Part shown: in pieces, positions 26,626 through 35,834 of the stretch
Position numbering within the stretch: the stretch's first letter is position 1
Layout: the number at the start of each line of letters is the position of its first letter
NCBI GenBank assembly: GCA_007827375.1
Contig: VISH01000002.1
Coordinates: 806,001-870,000, forward strand
Length of the DNA: 64,000 nt
From: Alteromonadaceae bacterium 2753L.S.0a.02
GTDB taxonomy: Bacteria > Pseudomonadota > Gammaproteobacteria > Pseudomonadales > Cellvibrionaceae
Direction: 5' to 3'
Notes under the pieces: generated by a model
Told to the model about the DNA's origin: nothing
What the model saw: the letters and a program-made list of their open reading frames with translations, nothing else
The model's database searches: none
Translations under genes and position numbers: made by a program

Positions 26626-28431
26626 ATGGATAAACCGCAAATACCGCACTACCCGTTAATTGTCGAGCAACCTGCTGAGCATCAAGCACAGGGGCTGTAT
26701 CTTGGTCTGTTGTTACAACACATTCCCGTATTGGTGTCTGTTGTAACCCCTGATGGCGAGGTGTTATTCGCCAGTAAGCACCACACACTATTGGCTGGGG
26801 TCGCTGACGACACTGCTAGTATGTTGATAGAGAGCGATCTGTACCCGCCATTCGTGCAACAACGTCTGGATCAGTTGGCCGGCGATTTCGGTGCCGAAAA
26901 ACTCTGGGAGCTGAGCACCAAACACAAAGATGGTTCCCTGCATCACTATCAGATGCGTCGCCTTCGCATAGCGCGTGATCGGGCGTTTCCTGGGGATTAT
27001 CACAGCGATTTACAGGGCGAAGTGCTTTACACCATCGGGGTGGATATCACTGAAAACCGGATGGCTGAACATGTGCTCCGCGATCATAAATCGCATCTTA
27101 ACTATGCAATTTTCCATGATCCGCTAACTGGGCTTGCCAACCGCTCGTTGTTTTACGATCGTGTCAACAAAAGTATCTCCCGCGCAAAGCGCAACAAAGC
27201 CAGTCTCGCACTGATGCTGCTTGATCTCGATCGCTTCAAAAATATTAACGACAGCCTCGGTCACGATGCCGGTGATGCCTACTTAAAACATGTGTCACAA
27301 CGGCTGCTCGAAGAGCTGCGTGATACTGACACAGTGGCAAGGCTCGGCGGAGATGAATTTGTGGTGGTGCTGGAAAATGTAACCAGCGCCGATGCCATAG
27401 AAAGCATCGCCAACAAATTGTTGAAATGCCTCGCCGAACCGGTGCGGATACAGGGACACGAGATCGCTTGTACATCGAGCATCGGTATTAGTGTATTTCC
27501 CAACGATGGTGACTCCATCGATCAACTTCTCAAACATGCCGACACTGCGATGTATCGCGCAAAAGCGGCAGGCAAAAATCGCGCGCAGTTTTACATCAGT
27601 GCCATGTCGGATACCGCTGTTAATTATTTATTGTTGGAAAACGATTTACGACGCGCCTTGGAACAAAGAGAGTTATGTCTGTATTACCAACCACAAATCG
27701 ATTTGAACTCCGGGCGCATCACCGGCCTGGAAGCTTTGGTGCGCTGGCAGCACAAAGATCGCGGTTTGGTGTCTCCAGTGCATTTTATTCCCTTGGCGGA
27801 AGAGACCGGTTTAATTGAACCTCTGGGTGAGTGGGTACTGCAACAGGCCTGCGAACGTTTTCAGCACTGGCTGGAGCAAGGGTTAAACCTTGGAAAAATA
27901 GCCGTGAATCTTTCCACTCGCCAATTTCGACAGGAAACTTTCGAGAAAACTGTAGCGGCCATTTTACAGAAAAGCGGGTTGTCACCCGAGCATCTCGAAT
28001 TGGAAATTACCGAAAGTTCAGCCATGGAAAACGCGGCCAACACAATTAATATGTTGAACTGCCTGAGTGATATGGGGCTGTCGCTTGCCATTGACGACTT
28101 TGGTACCGGTTATTCCTCCCTGGCTTACCTACAACGCTTTCCCATTCAAAAATTGAAAATCGATCGCAGCTTTATTCTGGATGTGGATCGCAACAAACAG
28201 GAAGGTGCCATTGCTAAATCGATTATCGATTTAGCGCACAATATGTCGTTACAGGTAATTGCAGAAGGGGTCGAGCGCCCCAGTCAGTCCCGTTGGTTGA
28301 TCGACCGTGGCTGTGATCAGGTGCAGGGTTTTTATTACAGTAAACCGTTGAGCGAAGAGCAACTGATGGAATTGGTGGATAATCGCAAAAAAGTGATTCG
28401 CGATATGACCGGCGTTCGTCTCATCCTATAA
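26626..28431 (+). CDS. PAS-GGDEF-EAL cyclic-di-GMP enzyme
   Basis: 601 residues. A PAS-like sensor covers about 25-135 (LQHIPVLVSVVTPDGEVLFA). The GGDEF domain (about 160-330) has an intact active site RLGGDEFVVV and a matching I-site RDTD upstream. The EAL domain (about 345-595) has EALVRW, ELEITESSA, IDDFGTGYSSL, KIDRSFI and AEGVE, all catalytic residues intact. It could both make and degrade c-di-GMP. No membrane span is evident. Its leader is the 137-bp hairpin array. It ends 4 bp from the convergent HD-GYP-like gene. Confidence 0.95.
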   Translation: MDKPQIPHYPLIVEQPAEHQAQGLYLGLLLQHIPVLVSVVTPDGEVLFASKHHTLLAGVADDTASMLIESDLYPPFVQQRLDQLAGDFGAEKLWELSTKHKDGSLHHYQMRRLRIARDRAFPGDYHSDLQGEVLYTIGVDITENRMAEHVLRDHKSHLNYAIFHDPLTGLANRSLFYDRVNKSISRAKRNKASLALMLLDLDRFKNINDSLGHDAGDAYLKHVSQRLLEELRDTDTVARLGGDEFVVVLENVTSADAIESIANKLLKCLAEPVRIQGHEIACTSSIGISVFPNDGDSIDQLLKHADTAMYRAKAAGKNRAQFYISAMSDTAVNYLLLENDLRRALEQRELCLYYQPQIDLNSGRITGLEALVRWQHKDRGLVSPVHFIPLAEETGLIEPLGEWVLQQACERFQHWLEQGLNLGKIAVNLSTRQFRQETFEKTVAAILQKSGLSPEHLELEITESSAMENAANTINMLNCLSDMGLSLAIDDFGTGYSSLAYLQRFPIQKLKIDRSFILDVDRNKQEGAIAKSIIDLAHNMSLQVIAEGVERPSQSRWLIDRGCDQVQGFYYSKPLSEEQLMELVDNRKKVIRDMTGVRLIL

Positions 28432-28435
28432 CACG

Positions 28436-29767
28436 TTAAATGTTTTGCTGAAAAAAGCCGAAGGGATTACTGCGGTTAAATATCCAATTGTGGGTTTCTT
28501 CCAGCAAGCCGCGGGGAACCACCGTGCTGGGAACGCCGCGTCGAATACAAACGCGTTCAGCAGTTCCATCGCGATTATTCGCGTAAGATAAATCCAGCAC
28601 TTTGTATTTTTTTAGAATATCACCCTGTACCCCGAGCACCGGTATCACGCTGGCGCGCAAGCGGCGTTCGTAATTTTGGGAAACCACCACCCCCATCTCG
28701 CCATTACTCAGTTCAACCACCGTGCCTGTGGGATAAATGCCAATCGCTTTAATAAATTCTTCCACCAGGGTGGTTTCGAATAATTTATCTTTGCATTTAT
28801 TGAGATACACAATGGCGTTTGCAGGAGACACTGCGCGTGTGCAATGGTAAGGGTTAATTAATAACTCGTAGGTCTCCACCAAGCCCGCAACCTGGGAGAG
28901 AAAGGGAATGCTATCGCCGGAGATTTTATTGGGGTAGCCGCTGCCATCGATGCGCTCGCAGTAACGGCTGATGGTGTTAACCAGATCGTCGCTATTGTTG
29001 TGCATTTGCTGCAATTGGTACAGAGTTTCTTTGAGGTGTGCCTGGTATTCCTCGCTGGGTTTTTGCGGGCTGTAGCCACTGAGTGCCTTTTCACTGACAC
29101 GGCTTTTACCGATACCAGTCATTAACAATGCAGAGCACAGGTGCGTGAGGGTAAATCGATTCAAACCCAGCTGTCGCCCGACGATCGCACCCCACACAGC
29201 AAGACGTATTGTGTGCATATATATGGGTTTACGGGTCGCCCGAACACGGCACAGCCAAGCCATGGCATCGGGGTTGCGAATCACACTTTCCACCACCTGG
29301 GTGGTGGAATCAATGAGCTGCTCTATATTGGCGCGGCGACATCGCAGGGTGTGCTCGCAGATCAAATAGATCTGGCGCTCCATGGTGTCGAGCAGGTTTT
29401 TTGATGTAGACAGTTCGTTGCGAATATTCGCAGTTATTTTATAGTTTTCGACGCAGTGTTTACGCTTCCAATGATTACGGAGTTTTTTCTGCGGGGCTGT
29501 AGCTGGCTTGGGCGCTGCAGCGAGGCTTGGCCGAGCTTCCACATGCGCCATTGGGGGGGCATCGAAGGTCGCTCTCTCACGCGCACGGGTATGGTCGATC
29601 ACCACAAATTCACAACATTCGGCGAGGCGTTCGATATCTTCCCGGCTTTGGATATACAAACCCTGAAGCGGGAATCGGGTCATCTCCCAGGGAATATCCA
29701 AGCGGGATACAAACATACCCAGCTTTAACTGTTTAACGTGAATTTCTTTTTCTTCCAGTGAAGCCAT
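28436..29767 (-). CDS. Degenerate HD-GYP domain protein (DUF3391 + HD-GYP)
   Basis: About 443 residues from ATG 29767 (MASLEEKEIHVKQLKLGMF); the frame extends to 29878 but the extra residues do not fit the family. The N-terminal part (about 1-90) resembles DUF3391 (VKQLKLGMFVSRLDIPW). The C-terminal HD-GYP domain keeps DGSGYP in YCERIDGSGYPNKISG, but the HD of HDIGK is replaced (LLMTGIGKSRV), the HH before E is YC and the late metal Asp is absent (LVETYELL). It is therefore probably not a phosphodiesterase and may only bind c-di-GMP or partners. Convergent with the GGDEF-EAL gene. Confidence 0.85.
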   Translation of the reverse strand: MASLEEKEIHVKQLKLGMFVSRLDIPWEMTRFPLQGLYIQSREDIERLAECCEFVVIDHTRARERATFDAPPMAHVEARPSLAAAPKPATAPQKKLRNHWKRKHCVENYKITANIRNELSTSKNLLDTMERQIYLICEHTLRCRRANIEQLIDSTTQVVESVIRNPDAMAWLCRVRATRKPIYMHTIRLAVWGAIVGRQLGLNRFTLTHLCSALLMTGIGKSRVSEKALSGYSPQKPSEEYQAHLKETLYQLQQMHNNSDDLVNTISRYCERIDGSGYPNKISGDSIPFLSQVAGLVETYELLINPYHCTRAVSPANAIVYLNKCKDKLFETTLVEEFIKAIGIYPTGTVVELSNGEMGVVVSQNYERRLRASVIPVLGVQGDILKKYKVLDLSYANNRDGTAERVCIRRGVPSTVVPRGLLEETHNWIFNRSNPFGFFQQNI

Positions 29768-30253
29768 AACCGTTTTATAACTCTTGGCAAAACCACCGGA
29801 AGAAGTCACACAGGAGGGGAACGCGCAGTGGGCAGGTTTACTGCCGAGGGTATCTGGCGATCCCGCTGTCGTAGGCAAAAGCCCTTAGACCGGTAATTTT
29901 GCGTATTGCGCTTTCGCTGCAACTTGCCTTTTTCAGACTGTTAAACCCAATAAATTGGCTAACAATTTTTGTTAAAAATAACACAATTTGGGCAATTGTG
30001 AAGCCGTGAAAAATAGTCAAACACTTGTATTGGTGGCGTTTATTAATGTGTAGTTTAGTACCTATTCAAGTTATTTTCTAATAAATTCAAGGGCTTAATG
30101 AGCGTTAAATGTGGCGCCTTATTCGTTGGTGTGCCGTTACAGTTATAAGTAGTGACTTTTTAGAGATAACTGATTCAAAAATTTATGGAATAAAAATTTG
30201 AGTGGCTCATAAGTTTGTTTTTCTATGCGCCAGGGCCTTTTTTAAAGTGACAA
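29768..30253. other. 486-bp AT-rich intergenic region
   Basis: Lies between the start of the HD-GYP-like gene and the end of a GNAT gene. It is AT-rich and must hold the promoter of the HD-GYP-like gene, but I see no convincing -35/-10 pair, hairpin terminator or coding frame. Confidence 0.5.
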
Positions 30254-30859
30254 TTACAAAGATAGCTCACGTAGCCAATAGCCCATTGGGTGCGAAACCT
30301 GCGGCCCATTATACGTTTCCGGCCAATCAAAATGGCCGACGGCTTCGGGCAGCTGCTGGTAACCCCGCTTGTGCCAGAAGGTATTGAGGGAACGATAGTC
30401 CTGCGGTTGCTGGGGGTGGTCTGGCTCGCGAATAACCGCACAAAAACAGGCGCGACGATAATGGTGCTGCGAGGCGAAGGCTTCACGGCGATCAAAAAAC
30501 TGGTGCCCAATACCTTGCCCGCGCCATTCCTGCAACAACACCGATTCACCGAAATAAAAAGTACTGTCCAGTGCGATACCCGCATTGGCGAGGGGCTCTA
30601 TAAACGCTTTGTGTTGACTTAAAATGGCGCTCCCGGTGGAACAGCCGACAAGCTTGCCGTTGTGGTCTTTCACGGTGACCACCAGGGCGTCCTGTGCCTG
30701 GGCGAAAGCGCGTAAATAGCGATGTTCATAATCGAGATCGCCGGCGTACAAATAGGGATATTCTGCGAACACCCGAATGCGGAGCTCTGCCAGGGGCTCG
30801 ATGCAAGCTTCGAGTTGAGCGCCGCAAACGCTTTCCAGAAAATAGTGGGCTTTGGTCAT
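30254..30859 (-). CDS. GNAT-family N-acetyltransferase
   Basis: 201 residues. The acetyl-CoA loop appears in VLLQEWRGQGIGHQFFDRRE, and RSLNTFWHKRGYQQLPEA forms the C-terminal recognition part. Substrate unknown. It lies 39 bp downstream of the Pat-like gene on the same strand, so the two acetyltransferases are probably co-transcribed. Confidence 0.85.
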   Translation of the reverse strand: MTKAHYFLESVCGAQLEACIEPLAELRIRVFAEYPYLYAGDLDYEHRYLRAFAQAQDALVVTVKDHNGKLVGCSTGSAILSQHKAFIEPLANAGIALDSTFYFGESVLLQEWRGQGIGHQFFDRREAFASQHHYRRACFCAVIREPDHPQQPQDYRSLNTFWHKRGYQQLPEAVGHFDWPETYNGPQVSHPMGYWLRELSL

Positions 30860-30898
30860 GGTGCCGATTGAAAAATATTTTTTTCGAAGCCTACCTTT

Positions 30899-33616
30899 TT
30901 ATTCCGTGCTGGGAAAGGCTGGCAGTTGGATAGAGGCAAGCACCAGGGTTTTGTCGAGCGGGGAAAGTTGCAAAGCAAAGCCCATTTTTTTAGCGAGCGC
31001 TTGCATGCCCTGATTATCAGCGAGAATTTCTCCCTGCATACGCGTTAAGCCGCGATAACTGGCGTAACTCATCAACGCTTCCATCAATTGGGTGGCCACA
31101 CCCTTGCCCTGCCATTGATCGGCAACTGTGATGGCAAATTCACAACTGCTGCCATCAATATTTATGGCGTAGCGCGCAACACCAATTTCCTGTTCCTGCT
31201 GCTCGGATTCGATAACCGCGACAAAGGCCATTTCGCGGTCGTAATCGATTTGCGTTAATTTCGCGAGCATCTCCGGCGGCAGTTTGCGGAAGGTGTTCAT
31301 AAAACGAAATTGTTTACTGCTCTCAGAAAGCCCCTCGACGAAGGCTCGCTCGATCTCGGCATCTTCCGGGCGAATGGGGCGAATAATACAGGCCTGATTT
31401 CCGGCGATTTGAATGCGCTGTTCGGCGTGGCTGGGGTAGGGATGGATGGCGGTGTGCGAGTAGTCGCTACCTGCGGGTTTGGGGCGAATGCGAATGTGGG
31501 CGTCCAGCGCGATAACACCCTGCTCATCTGCGAGTAGCGGGTCTATCTCGAGCTCTGCGACTTCCGGCAATTCACAGGCGATTTCAGATACGCTCAATAA
31601 ACAATTGACCAGGGCATCCACATTCAACGGCGTGCGTGCATCCATATCGACGCCGAAAGACGTTACGGTGTAGTGTCCAAGTGGCGACTGCGCAATGAGA
31701 TCCAGCGCCAACAAGCGGTTCAGTGGCGGCAGAGAAACGGCGCGCATGGCCGGGCTATTAGAAGTACCGCCACTGCTTATGCAAATCACCGGGCCGAACA
31801 CCGCGTCCTGCTCGATGGCTATGCGCAATTCCCGGGCACTGGGGGATACCACCATAGGTTCTACCACGATATTAGTGCTGTCTCCCGGCGCTTGCAGGCT
31901 CTGCAGAGTATTGCTTAAGGCTTCGAAGCTGGTACGCACCGCTTGCTCGGTGCGCACATTCAATTGCACACCGCCCAACGCGGTTTTGTTGACCAGATTG
32001 CGGCCGTGAATTTTCATCGCCACCGGCAAACCGAAATGCTGGGCGGCATCCACAGCCTCGGATTGACTGGTAACAATGATAGGCGGCGCGATATTAACGC
32101 CGAAGGCTGCGAGAATCGCTTTTGATTCGGTTTCAGACAGTGCCTGGTGTTCGGCTTCGAGTGCACCTTCGATAATACGATGGGCATCTTCGATATTGGT
32201 TTCTAAGACCTGGCTGATCGGCCCTGGAGTCTGCAGAAGGAGTTTTTGGTTGCGGAAAAAACTGGTGAGGTAGGCAAAGGCCTGTACTGCGGTTTCGGGC
32301 AAACGGAAGTTGGGAATACCGGCATTGGCGAACACCTGGCGAGCCTCCGCAACACGATGTTCCCCCATCCAGCAGGCGATCACGGGCTTTCGGGTCTGTT
32401 TGGTGAGGTCGATCACCCGGTGCGCAATGCCCATGGTGTCGGTGGTTGCCTGGGGTGTGAGCATCACCAACAGGCCGTGACTGTTACTGTCTTGCAAGGC
32501 GGTTTGCAGGGCCGCGTTGTAGCGCACCGGGTCTGCGTCACCCAAAATATCGACTGGGTTACTGTGCGACCACATGGCCGGCAGCACCTTATTGAGCTCC
32601 GCAACCGTGGCATCGGTGAGTTCTGCCAGGGGGATGTGCAGGTCGCTGGCACGGTCGCATGCCATGGCTGCCGGGCCGCCGCCGTTAGTGACGATTGTGA
32701 GGTTCTCACCCCGAAGGCGAATGCCGCGCGACAATATATTCGCTGCGGCCAGCAAATCTCCCAAATGCATACCGCGAACCACACCGGCACGTTTCAGCGC
32801 CGCATCGAACACATCGTCGCTTCCCACCCGCACACTGTTGTGCGATTGGGTAACTTTTATCGCCGATTTGTGGCGCCCGGCTTTTACCACAATAACCGGT
32901 TTAACCCGCGCCGCCGCCCGCAAACCACTCATAAAGGAACGCGCATCGCGAATGCCTTCCACATACAACAAAATACTGCGGGTTTTGGCATCACTCACCA
33001 GAAAGTCCAGTATTTCGCCAAAATCCAAATCGGCAGAAATACCGGTGGAGATAACACTGGAAAACCCGATATCCTGTTGCGCAGCCCAGTCCAGAACAGC
33101 CGTGCAAACCGCTCCAGATTGCGACACCAATGCCAAATTGCCAGGGGCGATATGCCCGGGCGCGAAGGTGGCATTTACGCCGCTGGTGGGGTGTGCGATG
33201 CCGAGGCTGTTGGGTCCAACAAAGCGCATGTTGTAGCTGCGCGCGATGTTTACCAGGGTTTCTTCAAGCACCTGGCCTTGTTCACCCGCTTCGCCAAAAC
33301 CGCCGGCAAACACCACGGCCGCTTTCACGCCACTCCTGCCGCAGTCGTGGAAAATTTCGGGAACGGTGTGCGCCGGTGTGGCAATAATCGCCAGCTCCAC
33401 CGGTTCTGGAATATCCGCGACACTGCGGTAACAGGTTTGCTGCTCCACGGTGTGGTATTTGGGGTTAACCGCAAACAGCCTGCCCGGGAAGCCCGCCGCG
33501 ACGAGATTACGAAACACCACGGTGCCCACGGAATTTGGTCGCAAGCTGGCGCCAATAACGGCGATCGACTTGGGGGCGAACAGCACAGAGAGATAGTGCT
33601 CGATGGTTTCTGGCAT
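30899..33616 (-). CDS. Pat/YfiQ-type protein lysine acetyltransferase (NDP-forming acyl-CoA synthetase-like + GNAT)
   Basis: 905 residues. Order: CoA-binding domain (about 10-130, SIAVIGASLRPNSVGTVVFRN), succinyl-CoA-ligase-like domains (about 150-460), an ATP-grasp domain (about 480-700, including VAMKIHGRNLVNKTALGGV), and a C-terminal GNAT domain (about 745-890, DQWQGKGVATQLMEALM). This matches Pat/PatZ, which acetylates acetyl-CoA synthetase and other metabolic enzymes on lysine. The synthetase part of Pat proteins is normally catalytically inactive and regulatory. Middle gene of a DUF2971-Pat-GNAT run on the minus strand. Confidence 0.92.
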   Translation of the reverse strand: MPETIEHYLSVLFAPKSIAVIGASLRPNSVGTVVFRNLVAAGFPGRLFAVNPKYHTVEQQTCYRSVADIPEPVELAIIATPAHTVPEIFHDCGRSGVKAAVVFAGGFGEAGEQGQVLEETLVNIARSYNMRFVGPNSLGIAHPTSGVNATFAPGHIAPGNLALVSQSGAVCTAVLDWAAQQDIGFSSVISTGISADLDFGEILDFLVSDAKTRSILLYVEGIRDARSFMSGLRAAARVKPVIVVKAGRHKSAIKVTQSHNSVRVGSDDVFDAALKRAGVVRGMHLGDLLAAANILSRGIRLRGENLTIVTNGGGPAAMACDRASDLHIPLAELTDATVAELNKVLPAMWSHSNPVDILGDADPVRYNAALQTALQDSNSHGLLVMLTPQATTDTMGIAHRVIDLTKQTRKPVIACWMGEHRVAEARQVFANAGIPNFRLPETAVQAFAYLTSFFRNQKLLLQTPGPISQVLETNIEDAHRIIEGALEAEHQALSETESKAILAAFGVNIAPPIIVTSQSEAVDAAQHFGLPVAMKIHGRNLVNKTALGGVQLNVRTEQAVRTSFEALSNTLQSLQAPGDSTNIVVEPMVVSPSARELRIAIEQDAVFGPVICISSGGTSNSPAMRAVSLPPLNRLLALDLIAQSPLGHYTVTSFGVDMDARTPLNVDALVNCLLSVSEIACELPEVAELEIDPLLADEQGVIALDAHIRIRPKPAGSDYSHTAIHPYPSHAEQRIQIAGNQACIIRPIRPEDAEIERAFVEGLSESSKQFRFMNTFRKLPPEMLAKLTQIDYDREMAFVAVIESEQQEQEIGVARYAINIDGSSCEFAITVADQWQGKGVATQLMEALMSYASYRGLTRMQGEILADNQGMQALAKKMGFALQLSPLDKTLVLASIQLPAFPSTE

Positions 33617-33676
33617 AAAATCGGAACCTCAAACAAATGGGCCACTTTACGCGATTTTCCGGATGCGGGTATTGAT

Positions 33677-34363
33677 TTAGATATTGCCTGCATCCAGCGA
33701 TTGCACCTGCGGGCCAAGGTGCTTCTCAACTTCCACACTGTGGGGGTTGATTTTAGTATGGTAAATAGCCGTGGTATTCCCCACGGCTTTTTTGAGTATA
33801 TCGGCGTGGAAACTCTTTACACGGCTACCCAGGTAAATAGTGCGGATTTTTTCTTTAATACAAAAATATTTGCGATCAGTAATTACGCGGTATTCCTGCT
33901 CGTGTTGCCAGTGCAGAGTTTTTTTACGCAACAGCGCGCTAATATCGCTGTTGGCGATGGCATCCAAATCTATTAAGGGGAGTTTTTCACTGTAGCTTAC
34001 CGGGTGCAGATCGGGCTCGTTGTCGTCCACTTCAATTTCAATGGCGATACCGGTGTGGCCGTCGCCGTAATATGACCAGAGGCGTACATCGCTAATATTG
34101 CGGGTTAGGCTACACACCCGACAGTTCTCCAACAGTGAGCTATCCAGGTGCTTGGCACTGGCCACCACGTTGTAAACCCCGGCTTGAGAACCCAGTAAAC
34201 GCGCGCCTACGGGCTTCTTGGAAAGGTCGAACAGATTGGAGAGAAACAGGCCTTCGAACGGGTCGTTAAGCTTGTCGTAACTGGCACAGTACAAGCGCTG
34301 GTTGTAAATAATATCCAGCACAAATTCAATATTAGAGAGCGATCGGAATTTAAATAGCCTCAT
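33677..34363 (-). CDS. DUF2971-family protein
   Basis: About 228 residues from ATG 34363 (MRLFKFRSLSNIEFVL); the frame extends to an ATG at 34393 with ten more residues and is a possible alternative start. The pattern LFKFRSLSN, LNDPFEGLF, VCSLTRNISDVRLWSYYGDG and EYRVITD fits the DUF2971 family, which is found widely, sometimes near defence genes, and has no assigned biochemistry. It precedes the Pat-like gene by 60 bp. Confidence 0.82.
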   Translation of the reverse strand: MRLFKFRSLSNIEFVLDIIYNQRLYCASYDKLNDPFEGLFLSNLFDLSKKPVGARLLGSQAGVYNVVASAKHLDSSLLENCRVCSLTRNISDVRLWSYYGDGHTGIAIEIEVDDNEPDLHPVSYSEKLPLIDLDAIANSDISALLRKKTLHWQHEQEYRVITDRKYFCIKEKIRTIYLGSRVKSFHADILKKAVGNTTAIYHTKINPHSVEVEKHLGPQVQSLDAGNI

Positions 34364-34512
34364 AACTGCCAGATCTCCGTTGGGAGTCTTCATGGGTATT
34401 CAGATTTAGCGTAGCTCAAAAACATGACAATCAGCCGACAAATTGTGATACAGCTGTCATACAGATGTCACACACTGAGCTACAAAATCCAAAACAGGAA
34501 TCTATACCGTTG

Positions 34513-35244
34513 ATGCATAAAATTGTGACATGGGTGTTGCTTGTGATTGGTAGCCTGCTACTGCAATGCTGCACCATTTTGGATGATCATCGTTGGCCCG
34601 TTGGGCACAAAAAAATTATTTTAAGTTTTGATGATGGCCCCAACCCTGAAATTAGCGATGCATTATTGGATGTATTAAAAAAGCACAATGTCAAAGCGAC
34701 ATTCTGTTTTGTGGGGCGCAATGCTGAAAAATACCCGCAACAGGTGTATCGCGCGGTCGAGGAGGGCCACCTACTGGCGTTACATGCGTTTTCCCGATCA
34801 TACCCGGCGGTGTGGCAATACGACACCATGTTGCAGGAGGTGGAACTCTCCAAGCAGGCGATTAACGAGGCCGAATTCCCCGACGGCATTAAACTGGAAT
34901 ACTACCGCCCGCCACGGGGACTTATAACCCCGACTGTAAAAAAACTGCGTGCAGAAACCGACATTAAAATTGCTTATTTGAGTTTCTACATACACGATGC
35001 GCCGCTGGGGCCCGCAGATATCGATGGATTATTCGAAAAATACACTCGTAAAATAACGGCTCTCCAGGGAGCTGCCATTGTGATTCATGAGGCGCGTTTT
35101 AAATCAGACCCGGAAAAAGATAACAAAATAGATAAAAGCTGGGTGCCGGCATTTGTCGATAAGCTGGTGCTATGGGGCAAAACTCAAGGTTACCAGTTTG
35201 TGCAATACAGCGATGCCCCGCTGCGGGACCAGGTGATAAATTAA
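34513..35244 (+). CDS. Polysaccharide-deacetylase-like lipoprotein with altered metal site
   Basis: About 243 residues from ATG 34513 (MHKIVTWVLLVIGSLLLQCC); an upstream ATG at 34465 adds 16 residues. The signal ends in the lipobox-like LLLQCCT, predicting a lipoprotein. NodB-like motifs: SFDDGPNPE (motif 1), RPPRG (motif 3) and a late AIVIHEA. Motif 2, normally HxxxH, reads LHAFSRS, so the second zinc histidine is missing. Deacetylase activity is therefore uncertain. It is divergent from the DUF2971 gene. Confidence 0.85.
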   Translation: MHKIVTWVLLVIGSLLLQCCTILDDHRWPVGHKKIILSFDDGPNPEISDALLDVLKKHNVKATFCFVGRNAEKYPQQVYRAVEEGHLLALHAFSRSYPAVWQYDTMLQEVELSKQAINEAEFPDGIKLEYYRPPRGLITPTVKKLRAETDIKIAYLSFYIHDAPLGPADIDGLFEKYTRKITALQGAAIVIHEARFKSDPEKDNKIDKSWVPAFVDKLVLWGKTQGYQFVQYSDAPLRDQVIN

Positions 35245-35250
35245 CAGATC

Positions 35251-35757
35251 CTAGCCCTTCGGATTACAGTCGACATTCATGTCGCTTTTTGGAAAATACA
35301 GCTGGAGTTGTCGGCCTTCAAAGTGGTAGCTGGCGCTTGCCGGTTCCTGTATTGTTCGCAGCAGGCTATTCTTGCTGGCTTGTGTAGCTAACATGTTAAG
35401 TTCATCGCGTTCAATACTAATAAGATTGGCGGAATAGGGTGAATAGCTGATGGTGTTATCCGTTATCGCAATATTTTCTGCGCTGTCAAAAAGAAGCTGT
35501 ACGCGTTTTAGGGAATTATCCTCCGCTTTTTGAGTAATGAGCATGGCTGTTTCAGTGGTGCTTTTTAGGGTCTGAGTATTTATTCGGTGGGTGTAATTGA
35601 TATTAACGGTAATGCCATTGCTGGCATTACTTGTCGTTGAAGAACACTGCCAGTTGCCATGTAAACGCGACTGGGGTTGTTGTTGCGTATTCGCCGCACA
35701 ACTGCTTACTGCCACTGTTGCCATCAAACTCATTAGCCAAAACCGCATAATCTGCAC
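35251..35757 (-). CDS. Hypothetical lipoprotein
   Basis: 168 residues with a signal and lipobox (ATVAVSSCAAN). The mature part begins with a Gln-rich stretch and LHGNWQCSS, and reads like a small beta-rich domain of the 'lipocalin-like / meta' sort (GNWxC start, alternating strands). I do not recognise a family. It is convergent with the deacetylase-like gene, 6 bp apart. Confidence 0.7.
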   Translation of the reverse strand: MQIMRFWLMSLMATVAVSSCAANTQQQPQSRLHGNWQCSSTTSNASNGITVNINYTHRINTQTLKSTTETAMLITQKAEDNSLKRVQLLFDSAENIAITDNTISYSPYSANLISIERDELNMLATQASKNSLLRTIQEPASASYHFEGRQLQLYFPKSDMNVDCNPKG

Positions 35758-35834
35758 ACCTATCTATTATTTTGTTATGCGGCGGATTATACCCGGTCTC
35801 AAGTGAGTAATGTGGTGGAATTTACTGGTCTCTG

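Noticed and set aside
32246..33976. A 576-codon open frame antisense to the Pat-like acetyltransferase gene
   Set aside because: It is the complement of a well-conserved 905-residue protein in the opposite frame, has no domain features and no start context. GC bias at codon positions of the real gene explains the long opening.
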